Part shown: positions 39,682 to 49,900 of the stretch, in pieces
How the letters are laid out: each line of letters starts with the position of its first letter
Numbering within the stretch: the first letter of the stretch is position 1
Assembly (NCBI RefSeq): GCF_001013905.1
Contig: NZ_LN831790.1
Span: forward strand, 4,044,001-4,108,000
Source of the DNA: Streptomyces leeuwenhoekii
GTDB lineage: Bacteria; Actinomycetota; Actinomycetes; Streptomycetales; Streptomycetaceae
Length of the DNA stretch: 64,000 nucleotides
Direction: 5' to 3'
Translations under genes and position numbers: made by a program
Notes under the pieces: model-generated
Told to the model about the DNA's origin: nothing
Database searches by the model: none
What the model saw: only the letters and a program-made list of their open reading frames with translations

Positions 39682-39870
39682 ATGCCCCGCACCGCCGTGT
39701 GGACGTCCCGGCAGCCCCCGCGACACAGGCGTCGCGCCACAGGCGTAGATCAGCCGACGTACGAGACCGCGGACGGTGATCGCCCCGTGGGGGAAGTCGC
39801 GGACGTCCGCACCGTCGCCGCCGGCCCCGAAGCCACCCGACGGGTGGCGCAGCTGCTGCGCCCCGGCTGA
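39682..39870 (+). CDS. Possible small protein, 62 aa
   Basis: ATG 39682 (MPRTAVWTSRQPPRHRRRAT). The second half, YETADGDRPVGEVADVRTVA then AGPEATRRVAQLLRPG, has the composition of a genuine protein end and could belong to a small actinobacterial family. Start and expression uncertain. Confidence 0.35.
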   Translation: MPRTAVWTSRQPPRHRRRATGVDQPTYETADGDRPVGEVADVRTVAAGPEATRRVAQLLRPG

Positions 39871-39978
39871 TCCACCAGCCGCAACCGGGCAGGGCGCCCC
39901 CACAGGACGAGCCGGGCCGACCCAGCGCACCGCAGCACCGGCCACCGCACGACGGCCGCCCGAGGACAGGACCGCGAC

Positions 39979-40578
39979 ATGAACCCGCCCACCGGCACAG
40001 GCCCACCGTCCGGGGCCGCCGACCGCGCCCCGACCCGCCCGGAACGCACTTCCCCGGGCCCGGTCCGGCTCGCCCTGCGCCCGCCGACCTTCCCGCCCGG
40101 TCCCGTGTGCGGCGCCTGGTGGCCCCGCACCGACGACCTGATGGACGAACTCCCCGCGCTCACCGACATGTTCGACGCGGCGCGAGGACGCGTGACGCGC
40201 ATGGCGTCCCACCGCGAGACCTGGCCGGCAGCGCCGTGCGACCTGCCCGTGGCCGGCCACACGGTGAAGGCCGCGTGGTTCGCGTCGGGTTTCGCCGCGC
40301 ACACGATCCGGCTCTTCTCGTACGGCGTCGGACGCTGGGACCTGCTCGTCGTACCGCCCCGGACCGGGGCCGGCAGGGCCGAGCGGCTCATGGCCGCGGC
40401 GGCCGACCCCGCACTCCACCTCACAGCGAGCGAGCTCATGGCGGCCGAACGACGCCTCCATGCCGAGCAGGAGGCCGTGTGCGAGCAGAGGCAGAGGGAG
40501 CAGTGGGAAGACGAGGGCGGCGCACCGAGGCACCGCTCGGCCCCGCTCTCCCCCTCCCGTGATCGTTACAGTCCGTGA
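39979..40578 (+). CDS. DUF5994 family protein
   Basis: 199 residues (MNPPTGTGPPSGAADRAPTR). After a Pro-rich head, VRLALRPPTFPPGPVCGAWW and PRTDDLMDELPALTDMFDAA (about 29-70), VAGHTVKAAWF and HTIRLFSYGVGRWDLLVVPP (about 95-135) are the family pattern. Small cytoplasmic proteins, common in Streptomyces in several copies; function unknown. C-terminus is charged (QRQREQWEDEGG). Confidence 0.8.
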   Translation: MNPPTGTGPPSGAADRAPTRPERTSPGPVRLALRPPTFPPGPVCGAWWPRTDDLMDELPALTDMFDAARGRVTRMASHRETWPAAPCDLPVAGHTVKAAWFASGFAAHTIRLFSYGVGRWDLLVVPPRTGAGRAERLMAAAADPALHLTASELMAAERRLHAEQEAVCEQRQREQWEDEGGAPRHRSAPLSPSRDRYSP

Positions 40579-40930
40579 CCCCCATTTCGCTTCCCGCAAG
40601 GTAGGCTGAAGGGACCGAGGGCACGACACACGACCGGTGACCGGACCGATTCCGCTCCCGGAGCACCCACCAGGCGGTTCACCCCGCGGGCACATTCCGC
40701 ATCACGGCAGCCTCTGCCACCCGCCCTCGACGCGGATGTCGCGGCACCGCGTTTTCCACAGGTGACGGCAGGAATCACACAGCCGGAACTCCCCCAGCGG
40801 CGCAGGAGAGCGTGGCCTCACCTGACAGCCGCCCGCCCACGTCACCACAGCGGCCGAGCACCCGGTTGCGCCTTCCCCGGCATCTCGGCCGGCGGGAGGG
40901 ACCCCCTTCACGAGGCCGAGGAGCCCCGTC
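40579..40930. other. Intergenic region upstream of the desaturase gene
   Basis: No gene recognised. The last 30 nt (GAGGCCGAGGAGCCCCGTC) give the ribosome site of the desaturase gene. TTTCGCTTCCCGCAAGGTAG near 40585 may belong to a promoter or terminator. Confidence 0.5.
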
Positions 40931-41941
40931 ATGCCGCTCGATTCTTCCGCGACCGTTCCCACACCGGCACAGGCCCCGCCGGATCCCGCCCGCCCGCCTC
41001 AGAGGTACGACGGAACGGCCCCCTTCCCGTCCGACGACCCGGCGCCCGCGCGCGGCGGTGCCGAGCGCGTGTACGTGGCGGTGACGGCGGCGATCGTCGT
41101 CCTGCCGTTCCTGGCGCTCGGCGCGGCGGGCTGGTGGCTGTGGGACAGCCTCATCCGTCCCGCCGACATCGTCCTCGCGCTGGTCCTCTACGCGGTCACG
41201 GGCCTCGGCGTAACCGTCGGCTTCCACCGCGGCCTGACCCACGGCGGCTACCGGGCGGTCCGGCCGGTGCGTATCGCGCTGGCGGTGGCCGGGTCGATGA
41301 GCTTCCAGGGTGACGTGATCAGCTGGGTCGCCACGCACCGCCGCCACCACGCCTTCACGGACCGGCCCGGCGACCCTCACTCCCCGTACCGCTACGGCAC
41401 CCATCTGCGCGGCCAGTTGCGCGGATTGCTGGACGCCCACGTCGGCTGGCTGTTCCGCAACGACCCCACGCCCGCCGACCGGTACGCCCCCGACCTGCTG
41501 GCCGACCGCGACATACGCGCTGTCGCCCGAGCCTTCCCGGCCCTGTGCGTCCTCACGCTCGCCCTGCCGTTCGCGATCGGCTGGGCGATCGGCGGCACCT
41601 GGGTCCACGCGCTGACCGCCGCACTGTGGGCAGGGCTCGTCCGCATCGCCCTGCTGCATCACGTGACGTGGAGCGTCAACTCCCTGTGCCACGTCCTGGG
41701 CAAGCGCCCCTTCCGTACCCGCCGTCACGACCGGGCCACCAACCTGTGGCCGCTGGCCCTGCTCTCCTTCGGGGAGAGCTGGCACAACCTCCACCACGCC
41801 GACCCCACCAGCGCCCGGCACGGCGTCGACCGGGGCCAGATCGACCCGTCGGCCGCCGTCATCCGCCTCCTCGAACGCCTCGGCTGGGTGCACGACGTGC
41901 GCTGGCCCACCCCGGACCGCCTGGCCACCCGCCGGGCCTGA
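40931..41941 (+). CDS. Acyl-CoA/fatty acid desaturase (delta-9 type)
   Basis: 336 residues (MPLDSSATVPTPAQAPPDPA), with GAGGAG upstream. Membrane di-iron desaturase with three histidine boxes: HRGLTH (99-104), HRRHH (136-140) and HNLHH (about 293-297). Four membrane helices (VTAAIVVLPFLALGAAGWWL, DIVLALVLYAVTGLGVTVGF, ALCVLTLALPFAIGWAIGG, ALWAGLVRIALLHHV). It introduces a double bond in saturated acyl chains, probably to adjust membrane fluidity. Length is near the usual 300-340. Monocistronic, converging with a GNAT gene. Confidence 0.92.
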   Translation: MPLDSSATVPTPAQAPPDPARPPQRYDGTAPFPSDDPAPARGGAERVYVAVTAAIVVLPFLALGAAGWWLWDSLIRPADIVLALVLYAVTGLGVTVGFHRGLTHGGYRAVRPVRIALAVAGSMSFQGDVISWVATHRRHHAFTDRPGDPHSPYRYGTHLRGQLRGLLDAHVGWLFRNDPTPADRYAPDLLADRDIRAVARAFPALCVLTLALPFAIGWAIGGTWVHALTAALWAGLVRIALLHHVTWSVNSLCHVLGKRPFRTRRHDRATNLWPLALLSFGESWHNLHHADPTSARHGVDRGQIDPSAAVIRLLERLGWVHDVRWPTPDRLATRRA

Positions 41942-42008
41942 CCCGCAACCGACCGCTCCGCGACCCGGTGAAGTCGGCCGGGGCCACCGGCAGCGTCCAG
42001 TCCAACCT

Positions 42009-42965
42009 CTAGGGAGCGGAGAGGACGAGGCGGCGGGCGAAGTTGCGGTAGCCGGCACGTGCGAAGGCCGCCGCCATGGGGTGGTTGGGCAGGTCGGTGT
42101 CGGCGCGGATGAGGTCGGCGCCGGCTTCCGAGGAGAGGAGACGGGTGGTCTCGGCGAGGAGGTCGTCGACGTAGCCGTGGCCGCGGTGCCGGGGGAGTAC
42201 GCCGAGGTAGCCGACGACGTGGGAGGTCGTGTTGCGGGAGGGCAGGGCGAAGCCGACGGGTTCCCCCCGGGGCGTTTCGCCGATGCGCCACCAGGACCGT
42301 TCCCCCTGCATGGAGTCCCGGTAGAAGGCGAGGTCGGCGCGGGCCTGGGCATCGGCTCCCACCATCTCGGCCTCGGTGCGGGAGCCGACGTCGAGGGTGC
42401 CTGCCAGCACCTGGCGGAAGAGGCGGACGAAGACCTCGTCGTCCGGCTCGGGCCGGAAGCAAAGGCGGTCGGACGGCCCCGGCGTGCCGTCCTCGGGGGT
42501 CCACTCGTAGCGGAGCCGTTCGAGCGGCACGGTCAGGCCGGCGCGGCGGGACGCCTCCTGCCGCCATGCGAGGCCGGCGACGGCTTCGGGGTGGTCGCGC
42601 CAGTCGGCCGGCAGAAGGACGTGGTAGTCCGGTGGCTTGTCCCGCCCGGAGGCGGCGAAGGCCGTGTGCGCGGTGGTGAGGAGTCTCGCGGCCAGCGCCG
42701 CGCGGGTCTCCTGGGACCCTGCGGTTTTCCTCACGTGGAGCGTGTCGAGGACGCTGGGCCGGTTGGCGTCGGGTGTGCCCCACCACAGGGCGACGGCGCA
42801 CGGCTCACCGCCGTCCTCGGCCATCCAGGTCCACTCGGGCCGGTACTCGCCCTTGGCGAGCCCCTTCCGGAACGTGCCGTCGTCGGCCCAGGCGCCGACG
42901 ACACCGGGCCGGAGCAGGGGGAGGACGCGGTCCAGATCGGATGCGGTCAGGGAACGGAAGTGCAC
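42009..42965 (-). CDS. GNAT-family N-acetyltransferase (two-domain)
   Basis: 318 residues from GTG 42965 (VHFRSLTASDLDRVLPLLRP), with GGAGG at 4-nt spacing; an upstream ATG lies 41 residues earlier without a ribosome site. The acetyl-CoA fold is repeated: an N-terminal half (about 1-140) and a complete C-terminal GNAT with YLGVLPRHRGHGYVDDLLAE and FARAGYRNFARRLVLS. The paired layout suggests an antibiotic- or arginine-type acetyltransferase, but the substrate is unknown. Confidence 0.85.
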   Translation of the reverse strand: MHFRSLTASDLDRVLPLLRPGVVGAWADDGTFRKGLAKGEYRPEWTWMAEDGGEPCAVALWWGTPDANRPSVLDTLHVRKTAGSQETRAALAARLLTTAHTAFAASGRDKPPDYHVLLPADWRDHPEAVAGLAWRQEASRRAGLTVPLERLRYEWTPEDGTPGPSDRLCFRPEPDDEVFVRLFRQVLAGTLDVGSRTEAEMVGADAQARADLAFYRDSMQGERSWWRIGETPRGEPVGFALPSRNTTSHVVGYLGVLPRHRGHGYVDDLLAETTRLLSSEAGADLIRADTDLPNHPMAAAFARAGYRNFARRLVLSAP

Positions 42966-43080
42966 GGTGCCTCCGGTCGGAGTGGGAGGGGGCAACCGGA
43001 CGTCCGGTGCGGACGGGGGCCGTACGGACTGTCGTCGGCGCGGGTGGGCTGCCTCAGCGGTGGGGTGGGCGAGGGGCCGG

Positions 43081-43977
43081 TCAGGCACGGAGGCGGTCGA
43101 GGAAGAGGGCGGTGAGCGTGGCGATCTCGGGCAGGTGGTCCTCCAGGGCGAAGTGGCCGGTCCGGAAGAGATGGAGCTCCGCTTCGGGTACGTCGTTCAG
43201 GTAGGCGCGGGCGCCTGACTCGGTGAAGAACGGGTCGCCGGTGCCCCAGGTGATCAGCGTCGGCGGGCGGTGCTGGCGCAGCCATGTCTGCCAGGCGGGA
43301 TAGGCGGCGAGGTTGCTCTTGTAGTCGTAGGCGAGGGCGAGTTGCGCCTCCTTGCGACCGGGCTGGTCGAGGAAGTGCTGGTCCAGCAGCCATCCCTCCG
43401 GTGCGACGAGCGCCGGGTCGGTGGTGCCGCCCTCGTACTGGGCGCGTGTGGCGGCCAGGGTGAACAGGCCAAGGATCGTGGACTCGGCACCCGGGGTCTC
43501 GGGGGTGAGCGCGATGAAATCGCGGGCCGTGTCCGACAGACCCTCCAGGTAGGCGTTGCCGTTCTGCACGACCAGCCCGGTGACACGCTCTGGGTGGCGG
43601 AGCGCCAGGCGGAAGCCGACCGGGGCGCCGAAGTCGAACAGGTACATCGCGTACCGGGTCAACCCGAGCCGCTCGGTGAAGCCCTCGACGACATGCGCGA
43701 GTCGGTCGAAGGAGTAGGTGAAGTGCTCCGGGGCGCGGGTGTGGCCGAAGCCGGGATAGTCGGGGGCGATCAGCCGGTAGTGCCGCCCCAGGTTGTCGAT
43801 GAGGCGCCGGAACTGGTGCGAGGCGGAGGGGAAGCCGTGCAGGAGCAGGAGCACCGGGGCGTCCGCGCGCTCCGGAAGCGACTCCCGGTAGAAGACCTCC
43901 ACACCGTCCACCTCGACGTACCGGTGAACCGTGCGGGCGGGGACCGAGATGGGGGACGTGTCGGCGAGCAGCGTCAT
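43081..43977 (-). CDS. Alpha/beta-fold hydrolase (epoxide hydrolase-like)
   Basis: 298 residues from ATG 43977 (MTLLADTSPISVPARTVHRY), with GGAGG at 9-nt spacing. HGFPSASHQFRRLID (oxyanion loop, about 52-66), the nucleophile elbow YLFDFGAPVGFRLAL with Asp (about 117-131), so an Asp rather than Ser nucleophile as in epoxide hydrolases and haloalkane dehalogenases, and the catalytic His in RTGHFALEDH (about 270-279). A lid domain lies between. It diverges from a CGNR regulator gene and likely responds to its control. Confidence 0.88.
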   Translation of the reverse strand: MTLLADTSPISVPARTVHRYVEVDGVEVFYRESLPERADAPVLLLLHGFPSASHQFRRLIDNLGRHYRLIAPDYPGFGHTRAPEHFTYSFDRLAHVVEGFTERLGLTRYAMYLFDFGAPVGFRLALRHPERVTGLVVQNGNAYLEGLSDTARDFIALTPETPGAESTILGLFTLAATRAQYEGGTTDPALVAPEGWLLDQHFLDQPGRKEAQLALAYDYKSNLAAYPAWQTWLRQHRPPTLITWGTGDPFFTESGARAYLNDVPEAELHLFRTGHFALEDHLPEIATLTALFLDRLRA

Positions 43978-44005
43978 TTCACATGCCTCCAAAGCACGAT
44001 GATGC

Positions 44006-44036
44006 GTTAGATCTAACCCTCGCTGATCTAATGGGT
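44006..44036. promoter_or_regulatory. Palindromic operator between the hydrolase and CGNR genes
   Basis: GTTAGATCTAAC (44006-44017) is a perfect palindrome, and TGATCTAATGGGTCAACCC follows at 44024. This is the 85-bp divergent promoter; AT-rich for its surroundings, so a probable CGNR binding site. Confidence 0.65.
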
Positions 44037-44062
44037 CAACCCTTCCGTGTACCATTAGGCAG

Positions 44063-44650
44063 GTGAGTGACAGTGAGCCGCTGACCGGAGAACACCTGGC
44101 CCTCGACCTCGTCAACACCCGCCCGGCGGGCGGCGACGGCCGTATCGACCTGCTCGACACGCCGCAGCGGCTCGGCGCCTGGCTGGCTCTGGAGAGTGAC
44201 CGTCTGTACGGGGAGACGGGCGACTCGGCGCCGGCGGAGAGCGACCTGGCCCCCGTCCACGTCGTGCGCGCCCACGTCGAAGCGGTCCTCGACGCCCTGC
44301 TGCGCGGCGCGAAGCCCTCGGAAGCCGCCCTGCGCGCCCTCACCGATGCCCAGCGCGCCGCTCCCGCCGTGCGTGAACTCGCCTGGGACGGCTCAGCCGT
44401 CACCGCCGTGGTCCGCCGCTCGGGCCCCCTGGGCGTCCGCCTCGCCGCCCGTCTGGCCGAAGCCGCCACCGACCTGTTCACCGACCCGGCGATCGGCAGG
44501 CTCAAACGCTGCGAGGCCGACGGCTGCGTCATGCTCTTCCTCCCCGCGCACCCCCGCCGCCGCTGGTGCTCGGCGAGCCGCTGCGGCAACCGCGCCCGGG
44601 TCGCCCGCTACTACCAGCGCCACAAGCAGGCCGCCGACCGGAAGCGGTGA
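44063..44650 (+). CDS. ABATE/CGNR zinc-finger transcriptional regulator
   Basis: 195 residues from GTG 44063 (VSDSEPLTGEHLALDLVNTR). ABATE domain about 1-125 (LTGEHLALDLVNTRPAGGDG) and CGNR finger with Cys152, Cys157, Cys171 and Cys177-type spacing in RCEADGCVMLFLPAHPRRRW and CSASRCGNRARVARYYQRHK. The second such gene in the window, again divergent from a hydrolase gene, with a palindrome between them. Confidence 0.85.
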   Translation: MSDSEPLTGEHLALDLVNTRPAGGDGRIDLLDTPQRLGAWLALESDRLYGETGDSAPAESDLAPVHVVRAHVEAVLDALLRGAKPSEAALRALTDAQRAAPAVRELAWDGSAVTAVVRRSGPLGVRLAARLAEAATDLFTDPAIGRLKRCEADGCVMLFLPAHPRRRWCSASRCGNRARVARYYQRHKQAADRKR

Positions 44651-45240
44651 CCTCAGGGGCCGGTTCGAACCCCACGTCGAGCGCCCGGTCGTGCCCGCCG
44701 ACTCTTGCTGCGACGACGAGTGCGCGTCATAGCCGGTGGTGATCACCTCATGGCGTTCGGCGTCGGCCGCCCGGTCGATCGCCCGGGCGTCCACGCGAGC
44801 CTTCCTCACCGAGCCGAGGGATTCCTGGGGGCTTACGCGGCGTTACGGGTTGCCGGTTCCAGCAGCTCGTCGACCGACCACTGGTCGTAGACGTGCTCGC
44901 CGTACTTTGCGGCGAGCACGCGGCCGTCGGATGCGATGAGGAAGTCGGCAGGGAGCACGAGCCGGGCGGACCGCGCACAGCCGTTCCCTCGATGGCGCCG
45001 ACCTCCCCGCCTCCCGAGATTCCGTGCCCTCCGTGCGCGCAGCGACCCGCGATCGCCACGCCTAGCGTCATCATCGCTGCCCGCTCAGCTATCCGGCCGA
45101 ACAGGGTCCGGGCCATCGCTCGCTCGGCACGCTCAAATCCCTATGCGCCGACCTGGAACCCCCCAGTACGATCCGCAAGCCGCTCGCACACCAGTACCCA
45201 TCAGGGTGCTACGTACGGGCGTTCACAAGGGAGGGATCAC
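44651..45240. other. Intergenic region carrying a gene remnant
   Basis: Apart from the peroxiredoxin-like remnant nothing is recognised. The last 15 nt (AAGGGAGGGATCAC) form the ribosome site of the secreted-protein gene. Confidence 0.5.
44833..44975 (-). pseudogene. Peroxiredoxin (AhpC/TSA)-like C-terminal remnant
   Basis: The minus frame reads PRLVLPADFLIASDGRVLAA, then KYGEHVYDQWSVDELLEPATRNAA and stop, the C-terminal third of thioredoxin-fold AhpC/TSA-like proteins. Upstream, around 44980-45116, a different frame is basic and Ser/Gly-rich and carries no CxxC, so the gene is cut and disrupted. Confidence 0.6.
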
Positions 45241-46635
45241 TTGACCATGTTCTTTGCCGCGAGGCCCCGTGCGGTTCTCGCTTGCCTGGGAACCCTGGGC
45301 CTGGCACTGGCCGCCGCGACATCGCCCGCGAGCGCGGCCACCGGGACGCCCACCACACCGACTCAGCTGTTCAACGGCTACCGGCACTGCTCGACCGACG
45401 CGGACCGGCCCTCGTACCTCTGGGCCGGAGAGGGCCTGCGCGTCGAGGGCATTCCCGGGATCACGGGCAGCACCGGTTACTCCCGCGTCAGCGTGAGATA
45501 CCAGGCCTGGCCGATCACCGACCCGACGCGGATCACGACGGTCATCCGCGACTACGCCACCCCTGGCTTCGAGGCTCCCGCCACGCTGCCCGCCCATGCG
45601 CTCGCCGACGGGCAGACGTACGCGTGGCAGGCTCAGACGGTGGCCGGGGACGCGGTCTCGGACTGGTCGGCCCCCTGCTACGTCACGATCGACAACACTC
45701 GCCCGGCGAATGCTCCCACCATCACCTCCCCGAACTACTCGCCTGACGTGTGGAACGAGGGCGGCGAGCCGGTCGAGTTCACGTTGAGCGCGGGCGGTGC
45801 AGACGACGTCGAAGGGTTCGAGTTCTCCTGGCAGTCGGTGCTGCCGGTCATCGGTACGAGCATTGGTGACCACGGCATTCCACAGCCCGTCGACCCGTAC
45901 ACCAACACGAAGTACTTCAAGCGCGCCGAAGCGCTCGGCGGTACCGCCACGCTGAGTCTGATTCCGCCGAACGGCTCCGGTCCGATGACGCTGTGGGTGC
46001 GCAGCCTGGACCGGGCCTACAACGGGTCGGCGATCGCCCAGTACAACTTCAACGTCAGGTCCACGGCGCCCACCGTAACCCCGGCCGTCCCGGAACCCGA
46101 GTTCGGTGAGCGGACTGAGTTCACGCTCCGTCCGAATCCCGCACTCCAGACGAAGAGCCCGGTCGTGAGCTACTCCGTGCAGACCACCGGCGGTCAGGAC
46201 GACAAGACCTTCGAGGTGAGTGCCGGGGCGGACGGCACGGCGACCGTGGAACTCGCGCTGGACGGCATCTACGGCGAGGACATCCAGGTGACCAGCAGAA
46301 GCGCCAATGGCTGGGTCAGCGACAAGGCTCGGTGGGGCGTCAACTACGACACCACGCCCACCGTCACTTCGGACACCTACCCGGAAAACGGCTCGGGCGG
46401 TGGCGTCGGCGTCCCGGGCACCTTCACCTTCACGGCGAAGGTGAAGGATGTCGTGAGTTACACGTACACCTTCAACAACGGTGAACCGTCGGTCACGGTC
46501 CCTGCGGACGCCGACCACACCGCGAGCGTCGACTGGACCCCGCCCACGGACGGCTGGTACGACCTGACGGTCTACGCGACGACCGGCAGCGGCATCCAAC
46601 TGGCGCCCTACGACTACTTCTTCACCGTGGGCTGA
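45241..46635 (+). CDS. Secreted protein with Ig/fibronectin-like repeats
   Basis: 464 residues from TTG 45241 (GGGAGGG ribosome site at 5-nt spacing) or 462 from ATG 45247 (MFFAARPRAVLACLGTLGLA). A Sec signal peptide (about 1-33, ending ATSPASAATG) is cut after the AxA site. The mature part has repeating beta-rich modules (YQAWPITDPTRITTVIRDYA, SDWSAPCYVTIDNTRPANAP, RPNPALQTKSPVVSYSVQTT, TYTFNNGEPSVTVPADADHT), resembling cell-surface Ig-like proteins of Streptomyces. No catalytic domain. Probably extracellular or wall-associated. Confidence 0.8.
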   Translation: MTMFFAARPRAVLACLGTLGLALAAATSPASAATGTPTTPTQLFNGYRHCSTDADRPSYLWAGEGLRVEGIPGITGSTGYSRVSVRYQAWPITDPTRITTVIRDYATPGFEAPATLPAHALADGQTYAWQAQTVAGDAVSDWSAPCYVTIDNTRPANAPTITSPNYSPDVWNEGGEPVEFTLSAGGADDVEGFEFSWQSVLPVIGTSIGDHGIPQPVDPYTNTKYFKRAEALGGTATLSLIPPNGSGPMTLWVRSLDRAYNGSAIAQYNFNVRSTAPTVTPAVPEPEFGERTEFTLRPNPALQTKSPVVSYSVQTTGGQDDKTFEVSAGADGTATVELALDGIYGEDIQVTSRSANGWVSDKARWGVNYDTTPTVTSDTYPENGSGGGVGVPGTFTFTAKVKDVVSYTYTFNNGEPSVTVPADADHTASVDWTPPTDGWYDLTVYATTGSGIQLAPYDYFFTVG

Positions 46636-46662
46636 GGTCCCGCAGCCCACGCGAACCGACAT

Positions 46663-46698
46663 GCCCAGGGCCCGCCGAGGCCCCCTGTGGGCCCTGGG
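46663..46698. terminator. Hairpin between convergent genes
   Basis: CCCAGGGCCC (46663-46672) and GGGCCCTGGG (46689-46698) form a perfect 10-bp stem; serves the secreted-protein gene and faces the ATPase gene. Confidence 0.7.
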
Positions 46699-46925
46699 TG
46701 ACCGCGCTGCACCGTCATCATCCGTCCGCCGTGGTGAGGCATGGCCTGCACAGATCGTTCAGGTATGCCTCTCCGGGTGGGCGAGGGGGTGGGACTGCAA
46801 CGGCGTCTCGGCCGTTGCCAGAGCCCGCTGAGCCCTGGAGTACGACTCGCGTGTCCCGGGGTACGGCTTCGGTGCGAGTCCGGGAGCCACCCCAGCCGAC
46901 GGCTGATCACGACTGCCCTCCGGGT

Positions 46926-49900
46926 TCATCCTCCTCCCGTCGGCCGGACGGTCGCCGTCAGACAGGCTCTGACGCCCTCGCGTTCGCGGCAGAGGCCCTC
47001 CAGGTCGCCGCGGCAGGGCCTCGGGTCGCCCGTGGGGCCGAAGCACCAGGGGGCTGACAGGTCGCCGTTCGCGGCGAGGCCGTAGCGGGGGAGGTCCCGC
47101 CATCGGGGGTCCGCCTGGCCGCGCAGTTCCGCCCAGTGGGGCAGCGCGCCGTCGTAGCCCGAGTCGACGGCGACTCGGTGGAGGCGGTCGGCGTCGTCCG
47201 GCAGTCCCTCCCGGGCGCAGGTGCGCGCGAGGTCCGAGAGCACCTCCACGTGTCCCGCCCGGGCCGCGGCACGGGCGTGGTCCTCCGCCGCCTCGTGGTC
47301 GCCGGCCTGCTGCTTCAGGCGGGCCAGTTCCGCCCATGCCTGGGTCCGTCCCCGTTCCGCCGCGCGCTGGTAGAGCCGTTCCGCCTCCGGTCCTCTGCCG
47401 TCCGACTCCCACAGCCGGGCCAGTTGCAGCAGCACCTGGCCACCGCCGGCCGAGGCCAGACGCTCGGCGCCCTCGCTGTCGCCGCTCTTCTCCCTGCGCA
47501 CCACGAACTCGTTGAGCACCTGGCTGTCGCCGGCGGCGGCCGCCTGGAGGACGAGTGCTTCGGCGCCGGAGGTGTCCCCGGCCTTCTCGCGTAAGCGGGC
47601 GAGCAGGACGAGCGCCCCCGAGTTGCCCGCGCGGTGGGCGGTGTGCGCCAGGCGTTCGGCGCCGTGGCGGTCGTTGTTCTTCTCACGCAGCCACGACAGC
47701 TCCAGCAGCGCGAAGGTGCTGCCGCCGTCCGCCGCGCTGCACGCCATGCGCTCGGCTTCCTCGCCGGCTCCCTCCTCTTCCTTCAGGAGAGCGAGGTGGG
47801 CCAGCGCGTCCGTGCTTCCCCGCTCGGCCGCGGTCCGGTACAGCCGCAGCGCCCCCTGTTTGTCCCCGGCCCTCTCCCGCAGCCGGGCCAGCTCGGTCAG
47901 GGCGGACAGGCTGCCCCGGCCCACGGCCCTGCGCAGCAACTCCTCCGCCCCTTCGCCGTCTCCCCACCTCCGCTTCAGGCGAGCCAGCTCGATCAGGGCG
48001 AAGATGCTGCCCCGGCCGGCGGCCAGGTCGAGCACGCGGGCCGCGCCCTGCCGGTCCCCGGCCTTCCACCGCCTGCTCGCCAGCCTGATGGCGGGGCGCA
48101 GCTTGTCCCGGTCGGCAGCGGTCAGGACCAGGCGCTCGGCCCCCTCGCCGTCCCCGGCCTGCTCCCGCATGCCCACCAGGTCCGACACGGCGTACGTGCT
48201 GCCCGTCATCCTCAGGGCCAGCAGGGCGAGCGTCTCGGCGCCGGCCCTGTCCCCCGCTTCCTCCCTGGACCGGGCCAGTCCCGCGTACGTCCTGATCTTG
48301 CCCCGGGCGGCGGCGTTCCTCGTGAGCCTCTGGGCCCCGTCCTCGTCACCGGCCTGCTGGCGCAGACGGGCCAGCCGGGCGAGCGAGGAGCTGTCCCCCT
48401 GGTTGGCGGCCACATGGGCCAGCTCCTCGGCCCTGCCCGGTTCACCCATGAGCTGGCGCAGTCGTACGAGCTCCCAGCGGGCCAGCCCGTCGTCCTTCCA
48501 CGCTGCCTCGTAGAACTTCTTGGCCCGGGTGAGGTCCCCCACGCCTTCGGCGAGGCGGGCCAACTCGGGCCGCACCTCGGTGTTTCCGTCGCTCAGTGCC
48601 TTTCCGTAGAGGGCCGCGGCGACCTGGAACCGCCCCCTGCGCTGCGCGGCACGGGCCAGCGCGGCACTGTCGTCGGAGCCGAGGCAGTGGCGGATCGCGG
48701 CCTGCCAGAACGAGGCCGGCGGGCAGACCAGCCGGCGCTCGACGCGACCGTGCTGCTCGAGGTAGTCCGCGAGCCGGTACGCCCGTCCGGCGAACGCGTT
48801 GCTCCCGGACACGACCGGCGTCAGCGGGCCGGGAACCCCATGGCACGGCATGGCGCAGTACGCCAGGGCCTCCTCCAGCCAGTCGCCGCCGCGCAGGCCG
48901 ATCTCCTGGTCCTTCAGATACCCGCCTGCGGCCTCGGCCAGAAGATCGTGGGGCAGCAGGGGGCCGTGCCCGAGCCGCCGGAAGTCCATGGCGGCGTGGA
49001 TCAGCGCCTTCTCGGCGGGTGCCGCGCACTGGTACCGCCGCATGAGCTCCGGGACGCCGGCGAGGAACTGGGTGATCTCCCCGTCGGCGGCTCCCGCCAG
49101 GGCGCTGGCGAGCCGCGGGTCGTCGTGTGCCTTCCGGCGTGCCTGGCGCAGGTCCTTCTCGGTGAAGGTCTTGGGCACCACGATGCACCGCCCGAGGTCG
49201 GTGAGGAGCTTGCGCTGCTGCTCGAATCGGTCGTCCGCGCCCGCGGCCGAGGGTGTGGTCAGCGGGTCCCAGAAGCGGGGCCAGATGGTGGCCAGGACCA
49301 GCACCGGGCTGCGCCGCCGGTCGGTCAGCACCGACCGCAGGCCCGCGGTGATGCCCTCGGCGGTCCTGGCGTCGGGAGCGAGCAGGTAGTGCTGTGCCTC
49401 GTTGAGCCAGATCACCGTGCGGGGCCCGATCTCCCGGAGATGGACCAGGGCCGCGTCCGGGCGCGTCGGATCGAAGGGGTGCCACACCCGCCATCCGGAG
49501 GGAAGACGGCTCAGCGCCTCCCAGCAGGCGCGGGTCTTCCCGGTCGAGGACTCGCCGACCAGGGTGACCATGAGGCTCTCGCCCCCGATCGCCCGGTCCA
49601 CCAGTTCGCCCAGTGCCGCGTCGTGATCCCGCAGGACGTAGGCGGGCAGGCCGGGCAGCGCGTCCTCACCGGGCACGCTGATCGCCCGGTGCACCTCCAG
49701 CGCGAAGGGGTCCAGGTCGCGGACGGAGGTGCCCAACGGCTGGGCGAGGTGGGCGGCGATCCACATCCGCCGTACCCGGGTCTCCACCTCCCGCGGGTTC
49801 CTGCCCGCCCCGCGGGCCAGCAGGAGGGCGACGGAGACGACGTCCTCCTGTCCCGTGGGAAGTTCGCTGGAACCGATGATCCGGTGGATGGTGGCCTTCG

